Positions 10,602-19,867 of a stretch of DNA of 64,000 nt are shown piece by piece. The number at the start of each line of letters is the position of its first letter. Position 1 is the first letter of the stretch. The stretch lies in assembly GCF_030177755.1 (NCBI RefSeq), contig NZ_CP126539.1:1326001-1390000 (forward strand), in the 5' to 3' direction. This DNA is from Devosia sp. RR2S18 (lineage in GTDB: Bacteria; Pseudomonadota; Alphaproteobacteria; Rhizobiales; Devosiaceae). A program made the position numbers and the translations under genes. Below the pieces are notes generated by a model, which ran no database searches, was not told where the DNA came from, and was given only the letters and a program-made list of their open reading frames with translations.

Positions 10602-10933
10602 TCTTTTTGCAGCAGCACTTCACTACCAGTCCGTGATGGCTGGTCCCGCAACTGAACGCTGGCGCTAGCACCCACTGGTGCGCCGTGTCCGTGCCCAGCA
10701 CCACGCAACACGCCGAAATAGTCGAGCTCGCGGATCATGGTGGAAAGCCATGGAGCAGGCGGAAGTGGGAAGGCGCATGTCGTGGATCGAGAGAGGCCAG
10801 GTATCCAGGTGATTGTGAACCAGGCCGAGCTGAAAGGTTGTGGGTAGAATGAGTTAAGCATGTGGTTTAACGAGGCGAAGCAAAGCAACGTGGCAAGATC
10901 CTCACCGATTGCGATAGACGACGGGGACGGTCG
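10602..10933. other. Intergenic region, no gene seen
   Basis: A minus-strand open frame of 122 codons crosses this gap, but it is proline-rich, has no domain I recognise and overlaps both neighbours. I see no promoter or repeat with confidence. Confidence 0.45.
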
Positions 10934-11281
10934 GTGATCAAGGAAACGATTGCGCAGCGGTACCATCGTTATTACGACTGGCTCCTGAAGCTGGGGTTGA
11001 TACGCACGCTTACCATTTTCACGCTGATTGCCATCAGCACTTCGGTGCTGGTGACCGCCTTGGTCATGCTGGTCATGCCCGACTCGCGCGACTATTTCTG
11101 GTACAACATGTTTGTTGCAGTAGTGTCACCGCTGGTCAGCGCACCAGGCCTGGCCACAATTGTCCTCGCTATGGTCTACCAACTGAATGCGGCCCAGACG
11201 GCGCTGACGCTGGCTGCTGCCGCAATACCTACGGTCGACCAACTTCGCGATCTCCGCGCAACGCCCAAATGGAATGACTAG
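10934..11281 (+). CDS. Small two-helix membrane protein, sensor-anchor-like
   Basis: A 115-residue protein starting at GTG 10934 after GGGGACGG. Two transmembrane helices (about residues 25-50 and 60-92) are separated by a short DSRDYFWYN loop. The arrangement resembles the N-terminal membrane anchor of GGDEF or sensor proteins, but the frame ends 20 residues after the second helix with no output domain. It precedes two histidine kinases and a response regulator on the same strand. It may be a partner of that cluster or the remains of a longer sensor. Confidence 0.6.
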   Translation: MIKETIAQRYHRYYDWLLKLGLIRTLTIFTLIAISTSVLVTALVMLVMPDSRDYFWYNMFVAVVSPLVSAPGLATIVLAMVYQLNAAQTALTLAAAAIPTVDQLRDLRATPKWND

Positions 11282-11374
11282 CCTCACCCAGCGCAGTTTT
11301 TGGTGCGCCGGTTATGTTCTGGCGCCGAAGGTAATTCGCCTGCTATGCGTGGCGAAGTGCCTTGAGGTCTCCCC

Positions 11375-13120
11375 ATGAAAGCTCCTCGCCTGCTTCTGAG
11401 CCAACGGCTCTTTCTGCTCACGGCCGCCGCCTTGCTGCCGGCGGTCGCGATCCTGGGGTTCAACGAAGTTTCGCTTCGGCAGTCCCGGGCCGAAGAGCTG
11501 CATACATACGCTGCTCGACTGGCCGAGCAGGCCTCCTTGGAAATGGAGCGCATCGTTACCGGTGCAGCAGCCCTTATGGTGGCCATCGCTAGTGCTCCTC
11601 CAGTACAACAGCAAGAGGAGGAAGGCTGTGCGGCTTATCTCCGTCAACTGCAGCGGACTCTACCTCAGGTCAGCATCCTCACTGTTGCTGACCTTGAGGG
11701 CCAAGTGGTCTGTTCCTCAGGGTCGGGTGCCGCCGGTGAGGAGTTGGTCGCAGAGACGAGCGACGTCATCTCCGTCCTGCAGGGCGGCGCGTTCTTCTCA
11801 GTCGGTCACCATGTGGATTTGGGAAGGTCTGCAGGTTTGTCGCTGGGAACACAGGTCATGGACGACGCTGGTGCGCTCAGCGGGTATGTGCTGGCGACCG
11901 TTAGTCTCGACTACCTTGGAGAAATAGTTCGAGAGCGATCGTATAGCGCCGGTAGCGCGCTCACCATTGCGGATCGCAACGGCATAATACTGGCGCGTGA
12001 GCCACTCCCGGAACAATTCGTCGGCACTTCCATTCAGGAGCGGTTCGTCCACCTGGTAACCGCCAGCGAAAGCGGCACCATGGAGATGGTTAGCCAGGAT
12101 GGTACCAGACGCATTCTGGGCTACGAACCCGCCTCAGGAGGTCTCGGACTCTACATCAGTGCTGGCGTTTCGGTGGAGGAGGCGTTCGCGCCGATCAACC
12201 AAGCCTTTTACCGGGGACTGGGCTTCTCACTGGCAGGAGCAATTCTGGCATTTGCTCTCGCTTGGGGCTTCGGGCGGAGCTTCATCCAGCTACCCTTTAA
12301 CCGCCTCCTCAACACGATCGATCATTGGAGAGGAGGCGACAGAACGGCCAGAACCAACATGCAAACCGGCGCAACCGAGTTTCATCGCCTCGGCATGGCC
12401 ATCGATGACATGCTCGACGAGATTGGTGAGCGCCAGATCGCGCAGGAGAAGGCGGAAGCGCACCGAGACCTGCTCGCACGGGAGCTCAACCATCGCGTCA
12501 AGAACTTGCTCGCGACGGTGCAAGCCCTCGCCAGGCAGACCTTCAAATCACCCATGCCAGAAGGGGAGAAGGTGGAAGTGTTCACTGGCAGGCTTCGGGT
12601 CTTGGCGGACGCGCACAATCTCTTGGTCGACCAGCAGGAGGAGAGTGCTGATCTGGAAGGCACCCTCCGTGTGGCCGTTACGCCGTTCGAAGAGTCTGAG
12701 AGCGCTCGGTTCCATCTCGCAGGCCCATCACTCATTTTGAAGCCAAAGGCTGCCCTATCCCTCGCGTTGGCGGTGCACGAACTCTGTACCAACGCGGCAA
12801 AGTACGGCGCCCTCTCGAACGATGTCGGGAGCGTCGACATCACCTGGATGCTACCTGGCGATGATCAACTTGTAATAGAGTGGTCGGAACGAGCCGGTCC
12901 TACGGTGACCGAGCCGTCCAGAACTGGTTTCGGTTCTCAGTTGATCAGCCGCTCCATGCATGCCGATCTGGCAGCAGAGGTGGAATACCTCTACGCCCCC
13001 GCTGGGCTTAAATGCACCATCCGAGCATCGGCGACGCAAGCCTTGGTCATGCCGGAAGCGTTCGATACGCCGACAGCGTCTGGCCCGAGGCAAGGGAACC
13101 CTCAAGAGGCTTCTCTATAG
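11375..13120 (+). CDS. Membrane-bound HWE-type sensor histidine kinase
   Basis: A 581-residue kinase. A first transmembrane helix (about 10-30) is followed by a periplasmic sensor of about 240 residues with Cache-like features (VADLEGQVVCSS, IADRNGIILARE), a second helix (about 285-305), a linker, and a kinase core. The phospho-acceptor His is about residue 373 in ELNHRVKNLLATVQALARQT. The N-box is HELCTNAAKYGALS, typical of HWE/HisKA_2 kinases. Such kinases are abundant in alphaproteobacteria and often feed general-stress or light/chemical responses. It is followed by a second kinase and a lone receiver, its probable partners. Confidence 0.88.
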   Translation: MKAPRLLLSQRLFLLTAAALLPAVAILGFNEVSLRQSRAEELHTYAARLAEQASLEMERIVTGAAALMVAIASAPPVQQQEEEGCAAYLRQLQRTLPQVSILTVADLEGQVVCSSGSGAAGEELVAETSDVISVLQGGAFFSVGHHVDLGRSAGLSLGTQVMDDAGALSGYVLATVSLDYLGEIVRERSYSAGSALTIADRNGIILAREPLPEQFVGTSIQERFVHLVTASESGTMEMVSQDGTRRILGYEPASGGLGLYISAGVSVEEAFAPINQAFYRGLGFSLAGAILAFALAWGFGRSFIQLPFNRLLNTIDHWRGGDRTARTNMQTGATEFHRLGMAIDDMLDEIGERQIAQEKAEAHRDLLARELNHRVKNLLATVQALARQTFKSPMPEGEKVEVFTGRLRVLADAHNLLVDQQEESADLEGTLRVAVTPFEESESARFHLAGPSLILKPKAALSLALAVHELCTNAAKYGALSNDVGSVDITWMLPGDDQLVIEWSERAGPTVTEPSRTGFGSQLISRSMHADLAAEVEYLYAPAGLKCTIRASATQALVMPEAFDTPTASGPRQGNPQEASL

Positions 13121-13339
13121 CCCTAAGGTTTTCGAGTGGCAGCTTTAGCCCGCGGGTCAGCCTTGTGCCGACCAGCGGCGGTCTGGTTCACTCAGCGAGA
13201 TCGGCTACTATTCGGCATTGCAGCCCTTCTGGCGCAAAGTCTGGCTGGAACGAATGGAATGCCTGCCGCTTTTGTTCTAAACGTGCAGGGGCCTGAAGGC
13301 CCGGGTCGATCTACTGCGTCTCGGCACTATAGGAAGCAT

Positions 13340-14326
13340 ATGACGCTCGAAGAACTATATCGGCTGCTTCGAAGCAGCCATGTCCAAGCGCAGGGCATCG
13401 TGGACACTCTTCAAGAGCCATTGCTGGTGCTCGACAGGGCCCTCGCTGTCACGAATGCAAATCCAGCATTTTACCGGACCTTCAGAACCGAACGGGAAAG
13501 CACGCTGGGGCAAGCCATATTCGAGCTTGGAAATGGTCAGTGGGACATTCCTGAGCTGCGCCGGCTCCTGTCCGATGTGGTGCCGAACGCTACGGCCGTT
13601 CTAGGGTACCAGGTTCAGCATACCTTCCCCCATCTGGGCGAACGCACCATGAGGGTGACAGCCCGTCAGCTTGCCCATCCTGATGAGAACAGCACCAGCA
13701 TGCTGGTTGTCTTCGAGGATGTAACCACACGGATGAAGGCGGATGCTGCCAAGGACGTGTTGATCGCGGAAACGCGGCATCGCATGAAAAACCTCTCTGG
13801 CATTCTACGCGCCGTCGCTCGGCAGACAGAGGCGAAAGGCCGGACCGGTGAAGAATACCGGGACGCGTTCATGGGCCGACTGGATGCAATCCTCAGTGCA
13901 CAGGAGTTCATATCGTCCCGTGGCGCCGAGTTTGACCTGGCCTCGCTCATTGAAAAGACCTTGCGTCCAATTGCGGGGGCTGGTGCGGTAGTTGAGCCGT
14001 GTCGTGAGGTGGTTCTTTCTGAGTATCAGGTCCTGCCGGTCTCCATGATCTTCCATGAGCTGGCAACGAACGCCGTGAAGTACGGGGCTCTCTCAGCAGA
14101 GTGCGGAAGTGTTCACATTCGTTGGGATACGGAACAGCGTGACGGTCAGACCTTTCTTGTTCTGGACTGGCAAGAAGAAGGAGGACCGGCAGTGACCGCA
14201 CCGAACCAGCGCGGCTTCGGCACAGAACTGATCGACTACAGCGCTCGCGCGGAAGGCGGTGAGGCCCTGTTTGAATTCGCCGATGGCGGCCTGCAGGTGC
14301 AGCTATCGCTTGTAGTCCAGCAGTAG
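13340..14326 (+). CDS. Soluble PAS-HWE histidine kinase
   Basis: A 328-residue cytoplasmic kinase. Residues about 15-125 are a PAS domain (LLVLDRALAVTNANPAFYRTF). The HWE core has the acceptor His at about 147 in ETRHRMKNLSGILRAVARQT and the N-box HELATNAVKYGALS. ATG 13340 after AGGAAG is chosen; the longer frame from 13136 encodes no recognisable sequence. With the receiver gene 7 bp downstream it should form a two-component pair. It has no transmembrane segment, so it senses a cytoplasmic ligand or redox/light signal through PAS. Confidence 0.87.
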   Translation: MTLEELYRLLRSSHVQAQGIVDTLQEPLLVLDRALAVTNANPAFYRTFRTERESTLGQAIFELGNGQWDIPELRRLLSDVVPNATAVLGYQVQHTFPHLGERTMRVTARQLAHPDENSTSMLVVFEDVTTRMKADAAKDVLIAETRHRMKNLSGILRAVARQTEAKGRTGEEYRDAFMGRLDAILSAQEFISSRGAEFDLASLIEKTLRPIAGAGAVVEPCREVVLSEYQVLPVSMIFHELATNAVKYGALSAECGSVHIRWDTEQRDGQTFLVLDWQEEGGPAVTAPNQRGFGTELIDYSARAEGGEALFEFADGGLQVQLSLVVQQ

Positions 14327-14333
14327 ACCGCTC

Positions 14334-14711
14334 TTGGAACAGACCTCGTCCGCTGAAGCGCTTGAGATTCTCGTGGTTGAAGACGAGTATCTCATTGCAA
14401 TGGATTTGCGGGATTTCCTGGAAGCTGGCGGCTATTTGGTGGTCGGTCCTGTGTCGACCGTTGCGGCCGCGCTAGCGGAGCTTGATCGGCGAAAGCCTTG
14501 TGCCTGCGTACTCGACGTTAATCTTCGAGGTCAGCACAGCGTTCCGGTGGCGCATAAGCTCATTGAGCAGAAGGTGCCCTTTGTGCTGTCGAGCGCCTAT
14601 GAGCAGGAAACGCTAGATCAACATGCGGTTTTTAGAGGTGTCACGAACATCGGAAAACCAGCAACGGAACATCGCCTGCTTTCGGCACTGGCAACCCTCG
14701 TGCACAGGTGA
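14334..14711 (+). CDS. Single-domain response regulator
   Basis: A 125-residue receiver domain with no output domain. The acidic pocket is VVEDEY near the N-terminus, the phospho-acceptor is Asp about 61 in CVLDVNLRG, and the conserved Lys is in NIGKP. The only upstream starts are TTG 14334 and internal valines. LDVNLRG is common in receivers paired with HWE kinases. It starts 7 bp after the PAS-kinase stop. Such receivers act as phosphate sinks or relay partners. Confidence 0.85.
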   Translation: MEQTSSAEALEILVVEDEYLIAMDLRDFLEAGGYLVVGPVSTVAAALAELDRRKPCACVLDVNLRGQHSVPVAHKLIEQKVPFVLSSAYEQETLDQHAVFRGVTNIGKPATEHRLLSALATLVHR

Positions 14712-14884
14712 CCCCCTTCTCTGCGCCCAGTCGGCAGCGAGCAGCGGTTCATCTTCGCTGCGGCAGCAGGGCGGCGACAGCCAACTTTCCGACGAGCGGT
14801 TCTTCCGACGAATAGTGCTCGATAGGCCCCGGAGATTTCTGAACTGATCGTTGCGGACGTCCGGTTTCAAGAGGCGCCCTTCAT

Positions 14885-14950
14885 GGCGTGGACGACCAAA
14901 ATGGGGTCGGCTGCAGCCGCTCATGCGCAGTCGTTTGCGACCTTCAGGAA
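14885..14950. repeat. Dispersed intergenic repeat, copy B
   Basis: Contains ACGACCAAAATGGGGTCGG at about 14892-14910. The first 15 bases are identical to the reverse complement of the copy near 53486-53500. It lies in the gap between the response regulator and the convergent arsR-rhodanese gene. Confidence 0.55.
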
Positions 14951-14952
14951 GC

Positions 14953-15615
14953 TCACGCTGTACGCACTGGATAACCTGCAGCTTTCCATTCAGGAAAGCC
15001 TTCGGCCATGCGCCGGACCTGGTATCCTTTCGCTCGGAGGGCAGCAATCGCCTGGTGCGAGAGGACGCAGTATGGTCCTCGACAGTAGGCCACGACTTCG
15101 CGGGACGGCGGAAGCTCCGATAGCCTGCTTTCCAGGTCACCGGTTTCGATATTCATGGCGCCGGGTAGATGGCCGGCGGCGAACTCGTCGGCTGGACGGA
15201 CGTCGAGCACCGTCACGCTATCGCTCTGCATGCGGTCCAGCAGTTCGGCCGTGCTGACCGGAACTAGTTCGTCCGGATCGGTGAAATAGGTGTCGACGAT
15301 TTCCTGAACCGCGGCAACGTTGCGGGCAGCCAACTTGCGCAATGCAACTACCGTCTCGACGATCGGCCCGTCCTGCAGTCGGTAGATGATGTTCTTGCCG
15401 TCACGCCGTCCGATGACCAGACCGCCCTTACGGAGCTGCTGCAGATGCTGGGAGACGTTGGCGAAGGGAAGTCCCGTCAGTTGCACCAGCCTCTCCACCG
15501 GCTGTTCCCCTTGCGCCAGCAGTTCGATCAACTCGAGCCGATGTTCGCTGGCAAGAAGACGGGCCAGAGCTGCAAAGTGGCTGTAGAGAACACGCTTGGG
15601 GTTGTCGCTTGACAT
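14953..15615 (-). CDS. ArsR-family regulator fused to a rhodanese domain
   Basis: A 220-residue protein. Residues 1-100 are an ArsR winged helix (LLASEHRLELIELLAQGEQP, GLPFANVSQHLQQLRKGGLV). Residues about 115-215 are a rhodanese domain (VTVLDVRPADEFAAGHLPGAMN) with the active-site Cys in AYCRGPYC. Such fusions sense sulfur or redox species through the rhodanese Cys. It is divergent from an MFS gene with a symmetric operator between them, so it probably represses itself and the transporter. Confidence 0.9.
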   Translation of the reverse strand: MSSDNPKRVLYSHFAALARLLASEHRLELIELLAQGEQPVERLVQLTGLPFANVSQHLQQLRKGGLVIGRRDGKNIIYRLQDGPIVETVVALRKLAARNVAAVQEIVDTYFTDPDELVPVSTAELLDRMQSDSVTVLDVRPADEFAAGHLPGAMNIETGDLESRLSELPPSREVVAYCRGPYCVLSHQAIAALRAKGYQVRRMAEGFPEWKAAGYPVRTA

Positions 15616-15630
15616 TCCAGTTCCGCTTCA

Positions 15631-15648
15631 TTCAATTGATGCATTGAA
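15631..15648. promoter_or_regulatory. ArsR-type operator between arsR-rhodanese and MFS genes
   Basis: Perfect arms TTCAAT (15631-15636) and ATTGAA (15643-15648) with a 6-bp spacer. The size and AT-rich dyad fit ArsR-family sites. It sits 15 bp from each start codon and would block both promoters. Confidence 0.6.
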
Positions 15649-15662
15649 CATAGGAGAAATTG

Positions 15663-16856
15663 GTGAGATCCGCAATGCGTCCGATGCACCGCCAGGTTGC
15701 CCTGCTTGCCACAGCGCAGGCCCTGTTCCAGATCGTCTCGGTGCTGGTGATGACCATCGGCGGCCTTGCCGGCAGCATCCTCGCTCCATCTCCAGAATGG
15801 GCCACTGCACCTATCGCTGCCATGTTCCTGGGAACTGCGGTGTCGACCGTCCCTGCCTCCATTTGGATGACACGGGTAGGCCGCAAGATCGGGTTCGTCA
15901 TGGGTGCCAGCCTTGGCACTTTGGGCGGCCTCTCGGCAGCGGCGGGCATGCTCACATCGTCGCTGACCCTCTTGTGCCTCGGCACCTTCCTCGCAGGCAC
16001 TTATCAGGGTTTTGCGCAGTTCTATCGGTTCGCAGCCTCGGAAGTGGCCGAAGGGGACTTCAAGCCACAGGCCATCTCGCTCGTGCTCGCCGGTGGTGTT
16101 GTGGCAGCGTTGCTCGGCCCTCTACTGGCGCGCTTCGGCGGCGATCTCGTCGGGCCCGCATACACCGGATCGTTCCTCATCCTGTCGGTGGCATCCCTGT
16201 TTGCCATCGTCGTCCTGCTCGGCGTCAATGTGCCCCAGTCGGTGGATACGCCGGAAGATAAGGCAGCGGTCCGCCCACTGGCCGACATCATTCGCCAGCC
16301 CACATACCTGGTTGCCCTTTTCGGCGCCGTGACCGGTTACGGCATCATGATCCTGGCCATGACCGCCACGCCGCTGGCGATGGTGCACCACCATCATGGG
16401 CTGGATGCAGCAGCCACTGTCATCCAGTTGCACGTGCTGGGCATGTTCCTGCCCTCGTTCTTTACTGGCTCGCTGATCGCCCGCTTCGGCGTGCTGCAGA
16501 TGATGTTTACCGGCATCTCGCTCCTGACCGGGCACGTGCTGATCACCCTCTCCGGCACAGGTGTCTACTCCTTCACGGCGGCCTTGATCCTGCTGGGGGT
16601 GGGCTGGAACTTCCTTTACATAGGCGGCACCAACCTGCTGACGCGCTCCTACAGCGTTGCCGAAAAGGGCAAGGCACAGGCCACTAACGACCTCACCATC
16701 TTCATCGTCGGCCTGCTGGCATCCCTCAGCGCTGGTGTCCTGCAGAATACCGTGGGTTGGCAGGCGTTGAACCTGATGCTGCTGCCGTGGCTGGCCTTCG
16801 CTGCTGCCGCTATTCTCTGGTTGGGGATCACGAGCAAAAAGGCCGTGGCTGCATAG
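15663..16856 (+). CDS. MFS transporter
   Basis: A 397-residue, twelve-helix major facilitator protein. The helix 2-3 loop has the family motif TRVGRKIGFVMGA. I choose GTG 15663, 5 bp after AGGAGA; TTG 15660 and ATG 15675 are alternatives. An adjacent HHHH (MVHHHHGLD) in the second half is unusual. Divergent ArsR-rhodanese control suggests export of a sulfur-, metalloid- or redox-related compound, but the substrate is unknown. Confidence 0.85.
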   Translation: MRSAMRPMHRQVALLATAQALFQIVSVLVMTIGGLAGSILAPSPEWATAPIAAMFLGTAVSTVPASIWMTRVGRKIGFVMGASLGTLGGLSAAAGMLTSSLTLLCLGTFLAGTYQGFAQFYRFAASEVAEGDFKPQAISLVLAGGVVAALLGPLLARFGGDLVGPAYTGSFLILSVASLFAIVVLLGVNVPQSVDTPEDKAAVRPLADIIRQPTYLVALFGAVTGYGIMILAMTATPLAMVHHHHGLDAAATVIQLHVLGMFLPSFFTGSLIARFGVLQMMFTGISLLTGHVLITLSGTGVYSFTAALILLGVGWNFLYIGGTNLLTRSYSVAEKGKAQATNDLTIFIVGLLASLSAGVLQNTVGWQALNLMLLPWLAFAAAAILWLGITSKKAVAA

Positions 16857-16929
16857 GCTGCTGCGGCGATGTACGACACGGCTGCTTTCAGGATGGTCTT
16901 GTCGGAACCCGGATGACAAAGATGGGTCG

Positions 16930-17460
16930 TTAGCTGAGGTGGCGCAGGACGAAGTCCACTCGATTTGCTACCCCGACCTTCGGCAGGATGAAAGTGTCGT
17001 ACCCAAGTTCGCGGTACGCCATCAGTAGCCGGTCGTACTCTGCGATCGCCTCAGCCAGACTGTGTTGCCGCTGCTGATCGGTAACGTAGATCTCTGGCCA
17101 AGGCGGCGTCAGAAAAACGCTCTGATGGTAGCGGTCATAGGTCGCCAGCAAATTCCTGGCGGATATGCCTGTCGCATGCTCAAGCGCCACCGCCGCGTCC
17201 ACCAAGCCTCGGTCGAAGAAGACCCAGCCGGCTACGTCCACCATGCGTCTCCGGTCCTCGGATGCGAGATCGATAGCTCGCTTGGCGAAGGCGGAAAGGT
17301 CGACCCAAGGCAGCGCAAGCCCATCGCCGCGTTGCTCCTCCTCTACGATCCGGCGGCCAGGCTCAGGTACGACAGCGAACCCCCTTCGCTCCAGCTCTGA
17401 CAGGAGGGTTGACTTACCACCACCCGAACAGCCGGAAAGTACGATGTGTCGCAGGTTCAT
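16930..17460 (-). CDS. AAA-type NTPase / kinase-like protein
   Basis: A 176-residue P-loop protein of the AAA_28 type. The Walker A motif GCSGGGKST is at residues 9-17, followed by RGFAVVPEPGRRIVEEE as in that family and a Walker-B-like VFFDRGLVD near residue 85. These small proteins resemble nucleotide or metabolite kinases, but their substrate is generally unknown. Single gene; the next gene upstream on this strand starts more than 200 bp away. Confidence 0.82.
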   Translation of the reverse strand: MNLRHIVLSGCSGGGKSTLLSELERRGFAVVPEPGRRIVEEEQRGDGLALPWVDLSAFAKRAIDLASEDRRRMVDVAGWVFFDRGLVDAAVALEHATGISARNLLATYDRYHQSVFLTPPWPEIYVTDQQRQHSLAEAIAEYDRLLMAYRELGYDTFILPKVGVANRVDFVLRHLS

Positions 17461-17684
17461 TGGTATCTACGTTCGATGTCTGCTGTTGGGAATACCTATG
17501 GAGGCCGGCAAGGACCGGGCAGGGGTCGTCATCTGCCGGGAGATAACGACCCGTTTCAGAGGTTAAGTTAACGTCATCGATATATTGAACACGCTCGTTC
17601 AGGTGGAGAACAGGCATCGGCCCAACGCCAGGTTGAAGATAGCAGGTTCTGAACGCGCACGTCGGGAAGCTGCCGGTATGCCAT

Positions 17685-18374
17685 CTACGTTGTTCCAGCG
17701 GTCGCGATCCAGCCGCGGAATGAAAAGGCTGCGTAGAACATGGCAACATTTCCAAAGCCAGCCTCGAGTAGCAAGTCTTGCTCGGCCTCTGACGATAACA
17801 GCGTCAAGTGTTCGGTCATCCTCTGGCCAGACGATCTGGCTTTGTCCCAGTCCGGGCCGTTGCGATCGCTGAAGGCCACGGAGCGAGCCATCCAAAGCGC
17901 GGCATCAGGCGAAGGCGCCGAATGTTCCACCGTTACCAACGGCGCTCCGAGTTTGAGACGTGCCCGCGTTTCGCGAAGGAGGTGGAGGCGCTGACTGCGG
18001 TCGAGATGGTGCATCGTCAAAAGGCAGGTGGCTCCATCAAAGGGTGGCTCCAGAACCTGATCGATCGTACCTTCGATAAGCGTGACCCTCTGTCCAAGGG
18101 AGCCCAGCGTTTGCCGCGCCAGGTCCAGCATTGCAGCGGATGGATCGACCCCGGTGAAGCACCATTCAGGTTGCGCCTCGGCCATAACCTTGGTTTCCAT
18201 GCCGCCACCTGCGCCGACGACCAAGATATCAGCAGGTCCCTGGGTGTGCTCGGCCAGGAGCAGCATCACCATTCGATGCAGGTCAGTCAGCCCTGGCACA
18301 TTCTTCTGCGCATTCTCGACATAGGACGCGATCGCTGCTGGGTTGGCAAAGTGGTTGTTGTGGTTACGCGCCAT
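17685..18374 (-). CDS. Class I SAM-dependent methyltransferase
   Basis: A 229-residue methyltransferase. Motif I is ILVVGAGGGMETKV (about 50-63), the acidic ribose contact is in FTGVDPSAAML, and motif IV lies around CLLTMHHL. The start codon shares its A with the stop of the upstream oxidoreductase gene (TGATG), showing translational coupling. The acceptor is unknown. The flavin oxidoreductase, methyltransferase and Rrf2 arrangement suggests a redox or thiol stress response. Confidence 0.85.
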   Translation of the reverse strand: MARNHNNHFANPAAIASYVENAQKNVPGLTDLHRMVMLLLAEHTQGPADILVVGAGGGMETKVMAEAQPEWCFTGVDPSAAMLDLARQTLGSLGQRVTLIEGTIDQVLEPPFDGATCLLTMHHLDRSQRLHLLRETRARLKLGAPLVTVEHSAPSPDAALWMARSVAFSDRNGPDWDKARSSGQRMTEHLTLLSSEAEQDLLLEAGFGNVAMFYAAFSFRGWIATAGTT

Positions 18375-19279
18375 CAGAATGCTCCAAATGCCAATGAACG
18401 GTGGATTGCCAATCCGGCCATAACGCCGTCGGCAGAGGCAAAGGTGACAGTGTGACCACCACCCTTGGTAATGTCGCCAGCGGCATAGACACCGGGAACG
18501 CTCGTCATTTTCATATCGTCCACTGCGATGGAAGGTCCAAAGGGACCTTCATTGAGCTTGCAGCCGATCTGCTCGGCGATCGCGCTAGTAAGATATTGCT
18601 GCGGGCCGATAAATAGAGCGTCCAGCGCTAACGTGGCCCCGTCGCTTAATTGGACGTGGGACAAATCGGCGCCTGGCCCAACCAGCGCTTCAATCGACCG
18701 ACTTTCGATTGTAATGCCACGCTTTTGGAACTGTTCAAGCACAGCATCATCAGGGCCGGCACCGCCATTGAGGAAAAAGGTGGTCGGCCCCCATTCCGAA
18801 ATCAGTAAAGCTTGATGCTGCGATACGGGTGAAAGCTGCAGCACGCCAAGCTGGCGCTCGCTGAACTCATAGCCATGGCAATAAGGACAGTGGATCACCG
18901 ACTGTCCCCACCGTTCTGCAAGTCCAGCAATCTCCGGCAGAACATCAGAAACACCGAACGCCAGCAGCAGCCGGTCGCTCGAATGCACTGCGCCATCTTC
19001 AAGCGCGACCATCAGGCGGTCATCCTCTTTCCAAGCATCACCTGCCACGCTGTCCATGATGGTCACGGTTGGATATGCCCCAACCTGCTTGCGGGCGGTA
19101 GTGATCATAGCTGCTGGGCTACTGCCATCCTGCGCGAAGAACCCGTGCGACTGCGCAGCGAAGCGATTGCGAGGTTTGCCGGCATCGATAACCAGAACCG
19201 ATCTGCGTGCTCGAGCCAGATAGATCGCCGCAGAAAGACCAGCAAAGCTGCCTCCAATAATAATCGCGTCATAGTGCAT
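18374..19279 (-). CDS. NAD(P)/FAD-dependent oxidoreductase, thioredoxin-reductase-like
   Basis: A 301-residue flavoprotein. The FAD-binding dinucleotide motif IIGGSFAGLSAAIYLARA is at the N-terminus. A CPYC pair in HCPYCHGYE lies where thioredoxin reductases carry their redox-active CxxC. The C-terminal GVYAAGDITKGG is the second FAD motif. ATG 19279 (MHYDAIIIGG) is chosen; the longer frame adds sequence outside the fold. It likely reduces a disulfide or small electrophile with NAD(P)H. Coupled to the methyltransferase and divergent from an Rrf2 regulator. Confidence 0.88.
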   Translation of the reverse strand: MHYDAIIIGGSFAGLSAAIYLARARRSVLVIDAGKPRNRFAAQSHGFFAQDGSSPAAMITTARKQVGAYPTVTIMDSVAGDAWKEDDRLMVALEDGAVHSSDRLLLAFGVSDVLPEIAGLAERWGQSVIHCPYCHGYEFSERQLGVLQLSPVSQHQALLISEWGPTTFFLNGGAGPDDAVLEQFQKRGITIESRSIEALVGPGADLSHVQLSDGATLALDALFIGPQQYLTSAIAEQIGCKLNEGPFGPSIAVDDMKMTSVPGVYAAGDITKGGGHTVTFASADGVMAGLAIHRSLAFGAF

Positions 19280-19335
19280 GTCTGTACTCCACAGGTCGCC
19301 TGCCAAACACACGGCGTGGCACCAAGCCATTTCAT

Positions 19336-19352
19336 GTATCTGTTGTTGATAC
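19336..19352. promoter_or_regulatory. Candidate Rrf2 operator
   Basis: Perfect arms GTATC (19336-19340) and GATAC (19348-19352) separated by 7 bp lie between the flavin oxidoreductase and the Rrf2 gene. It is the only clear dyad in this divergent promoter region. Confidence 0.5.
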
Positions 19353-19408
19353 GTGACAGTTTGTGGTAGGTCAACTGATGTGATCTAGCCCAGCGAGCGG
19401 AGTCGGAG

Positions 19409-19867
19409 ATGAACAAGGATACCCGTCTGTCAGGCGTCTTGCATGTGTTGCTGCATTTGGGTCAGGTCACGGCTCCCCAAACATCAGAGTTGATGGCTAA
19501 AGCCATGGGAACGAACGCAGCCGTGTTCCGTCGCACCATGGCTGGTTTGCGAGAGGCCGGGTATGTGCGGTCTGAAAAAGGGCATGGTGGTGGGTGGTCC
19601 TTGGCCAAGCCATTAACCGAGATTACTCTGTTCGACGTCTACCGTGCCTTGGGACAACCAGGTTTATTCGCTATTGGCAGCCGAAATGAGCAGTCCGGTT
19701 GCAAGGTCGAGCAGGCTGTCAACGTAGCCCTCTCCGCTACCCTAACCAAAGCGGAGGCAATCATTGTCGAGCAGCTTGCAAGCATAAAGTTGGCGAGTCT
19801 GATCCCTGCCAACTCACGTGGCGCAATCGTGCATTCACACGGCATAACCGCTGCGTCTTCGACTTAA
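19409..19867 (+). CDS. Rrf2-family transcriptional regulator
   Basis: A 152-residue winged-helix repressor. Residues 1-80 carry the Rrf2 HTH (TSELMAKAMGTNAAVFRRTMAGLREAGYVRSEKGHGGGWSL, positions about 26-66). Only one Cys (GCKVE, about residue 93) is present, so it cannot be a three-Cys IscR-type Fe-S regulator; control by oxidation of that Cys, as in NsrR-like or YwnA-like members, is possible. Divergent from the oxidoreductase-methyltransferase operon, which it probably represses. Confidence 0.87.
   Translation: MNKDTRLSGVLHVLLHLGQVTAPQTSELMAKAMGTNAAVFRRTMAGLREAGYVRSEKGHGGGWSLAKPLTEITLFDVYRALGQPGLFAIGSRNEQSGCKVEQAVNVALSATLTKAEAIIVEQLASIKLASLIPANSRGAIVHSHGITAASST

Noticed and set aside
10598..10966. 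122-codon minus-strand open frame
   Set aside because: Mostly intergenic but proline-rich, no domain, overlaps both flanking genes and lacks a ribosome site.
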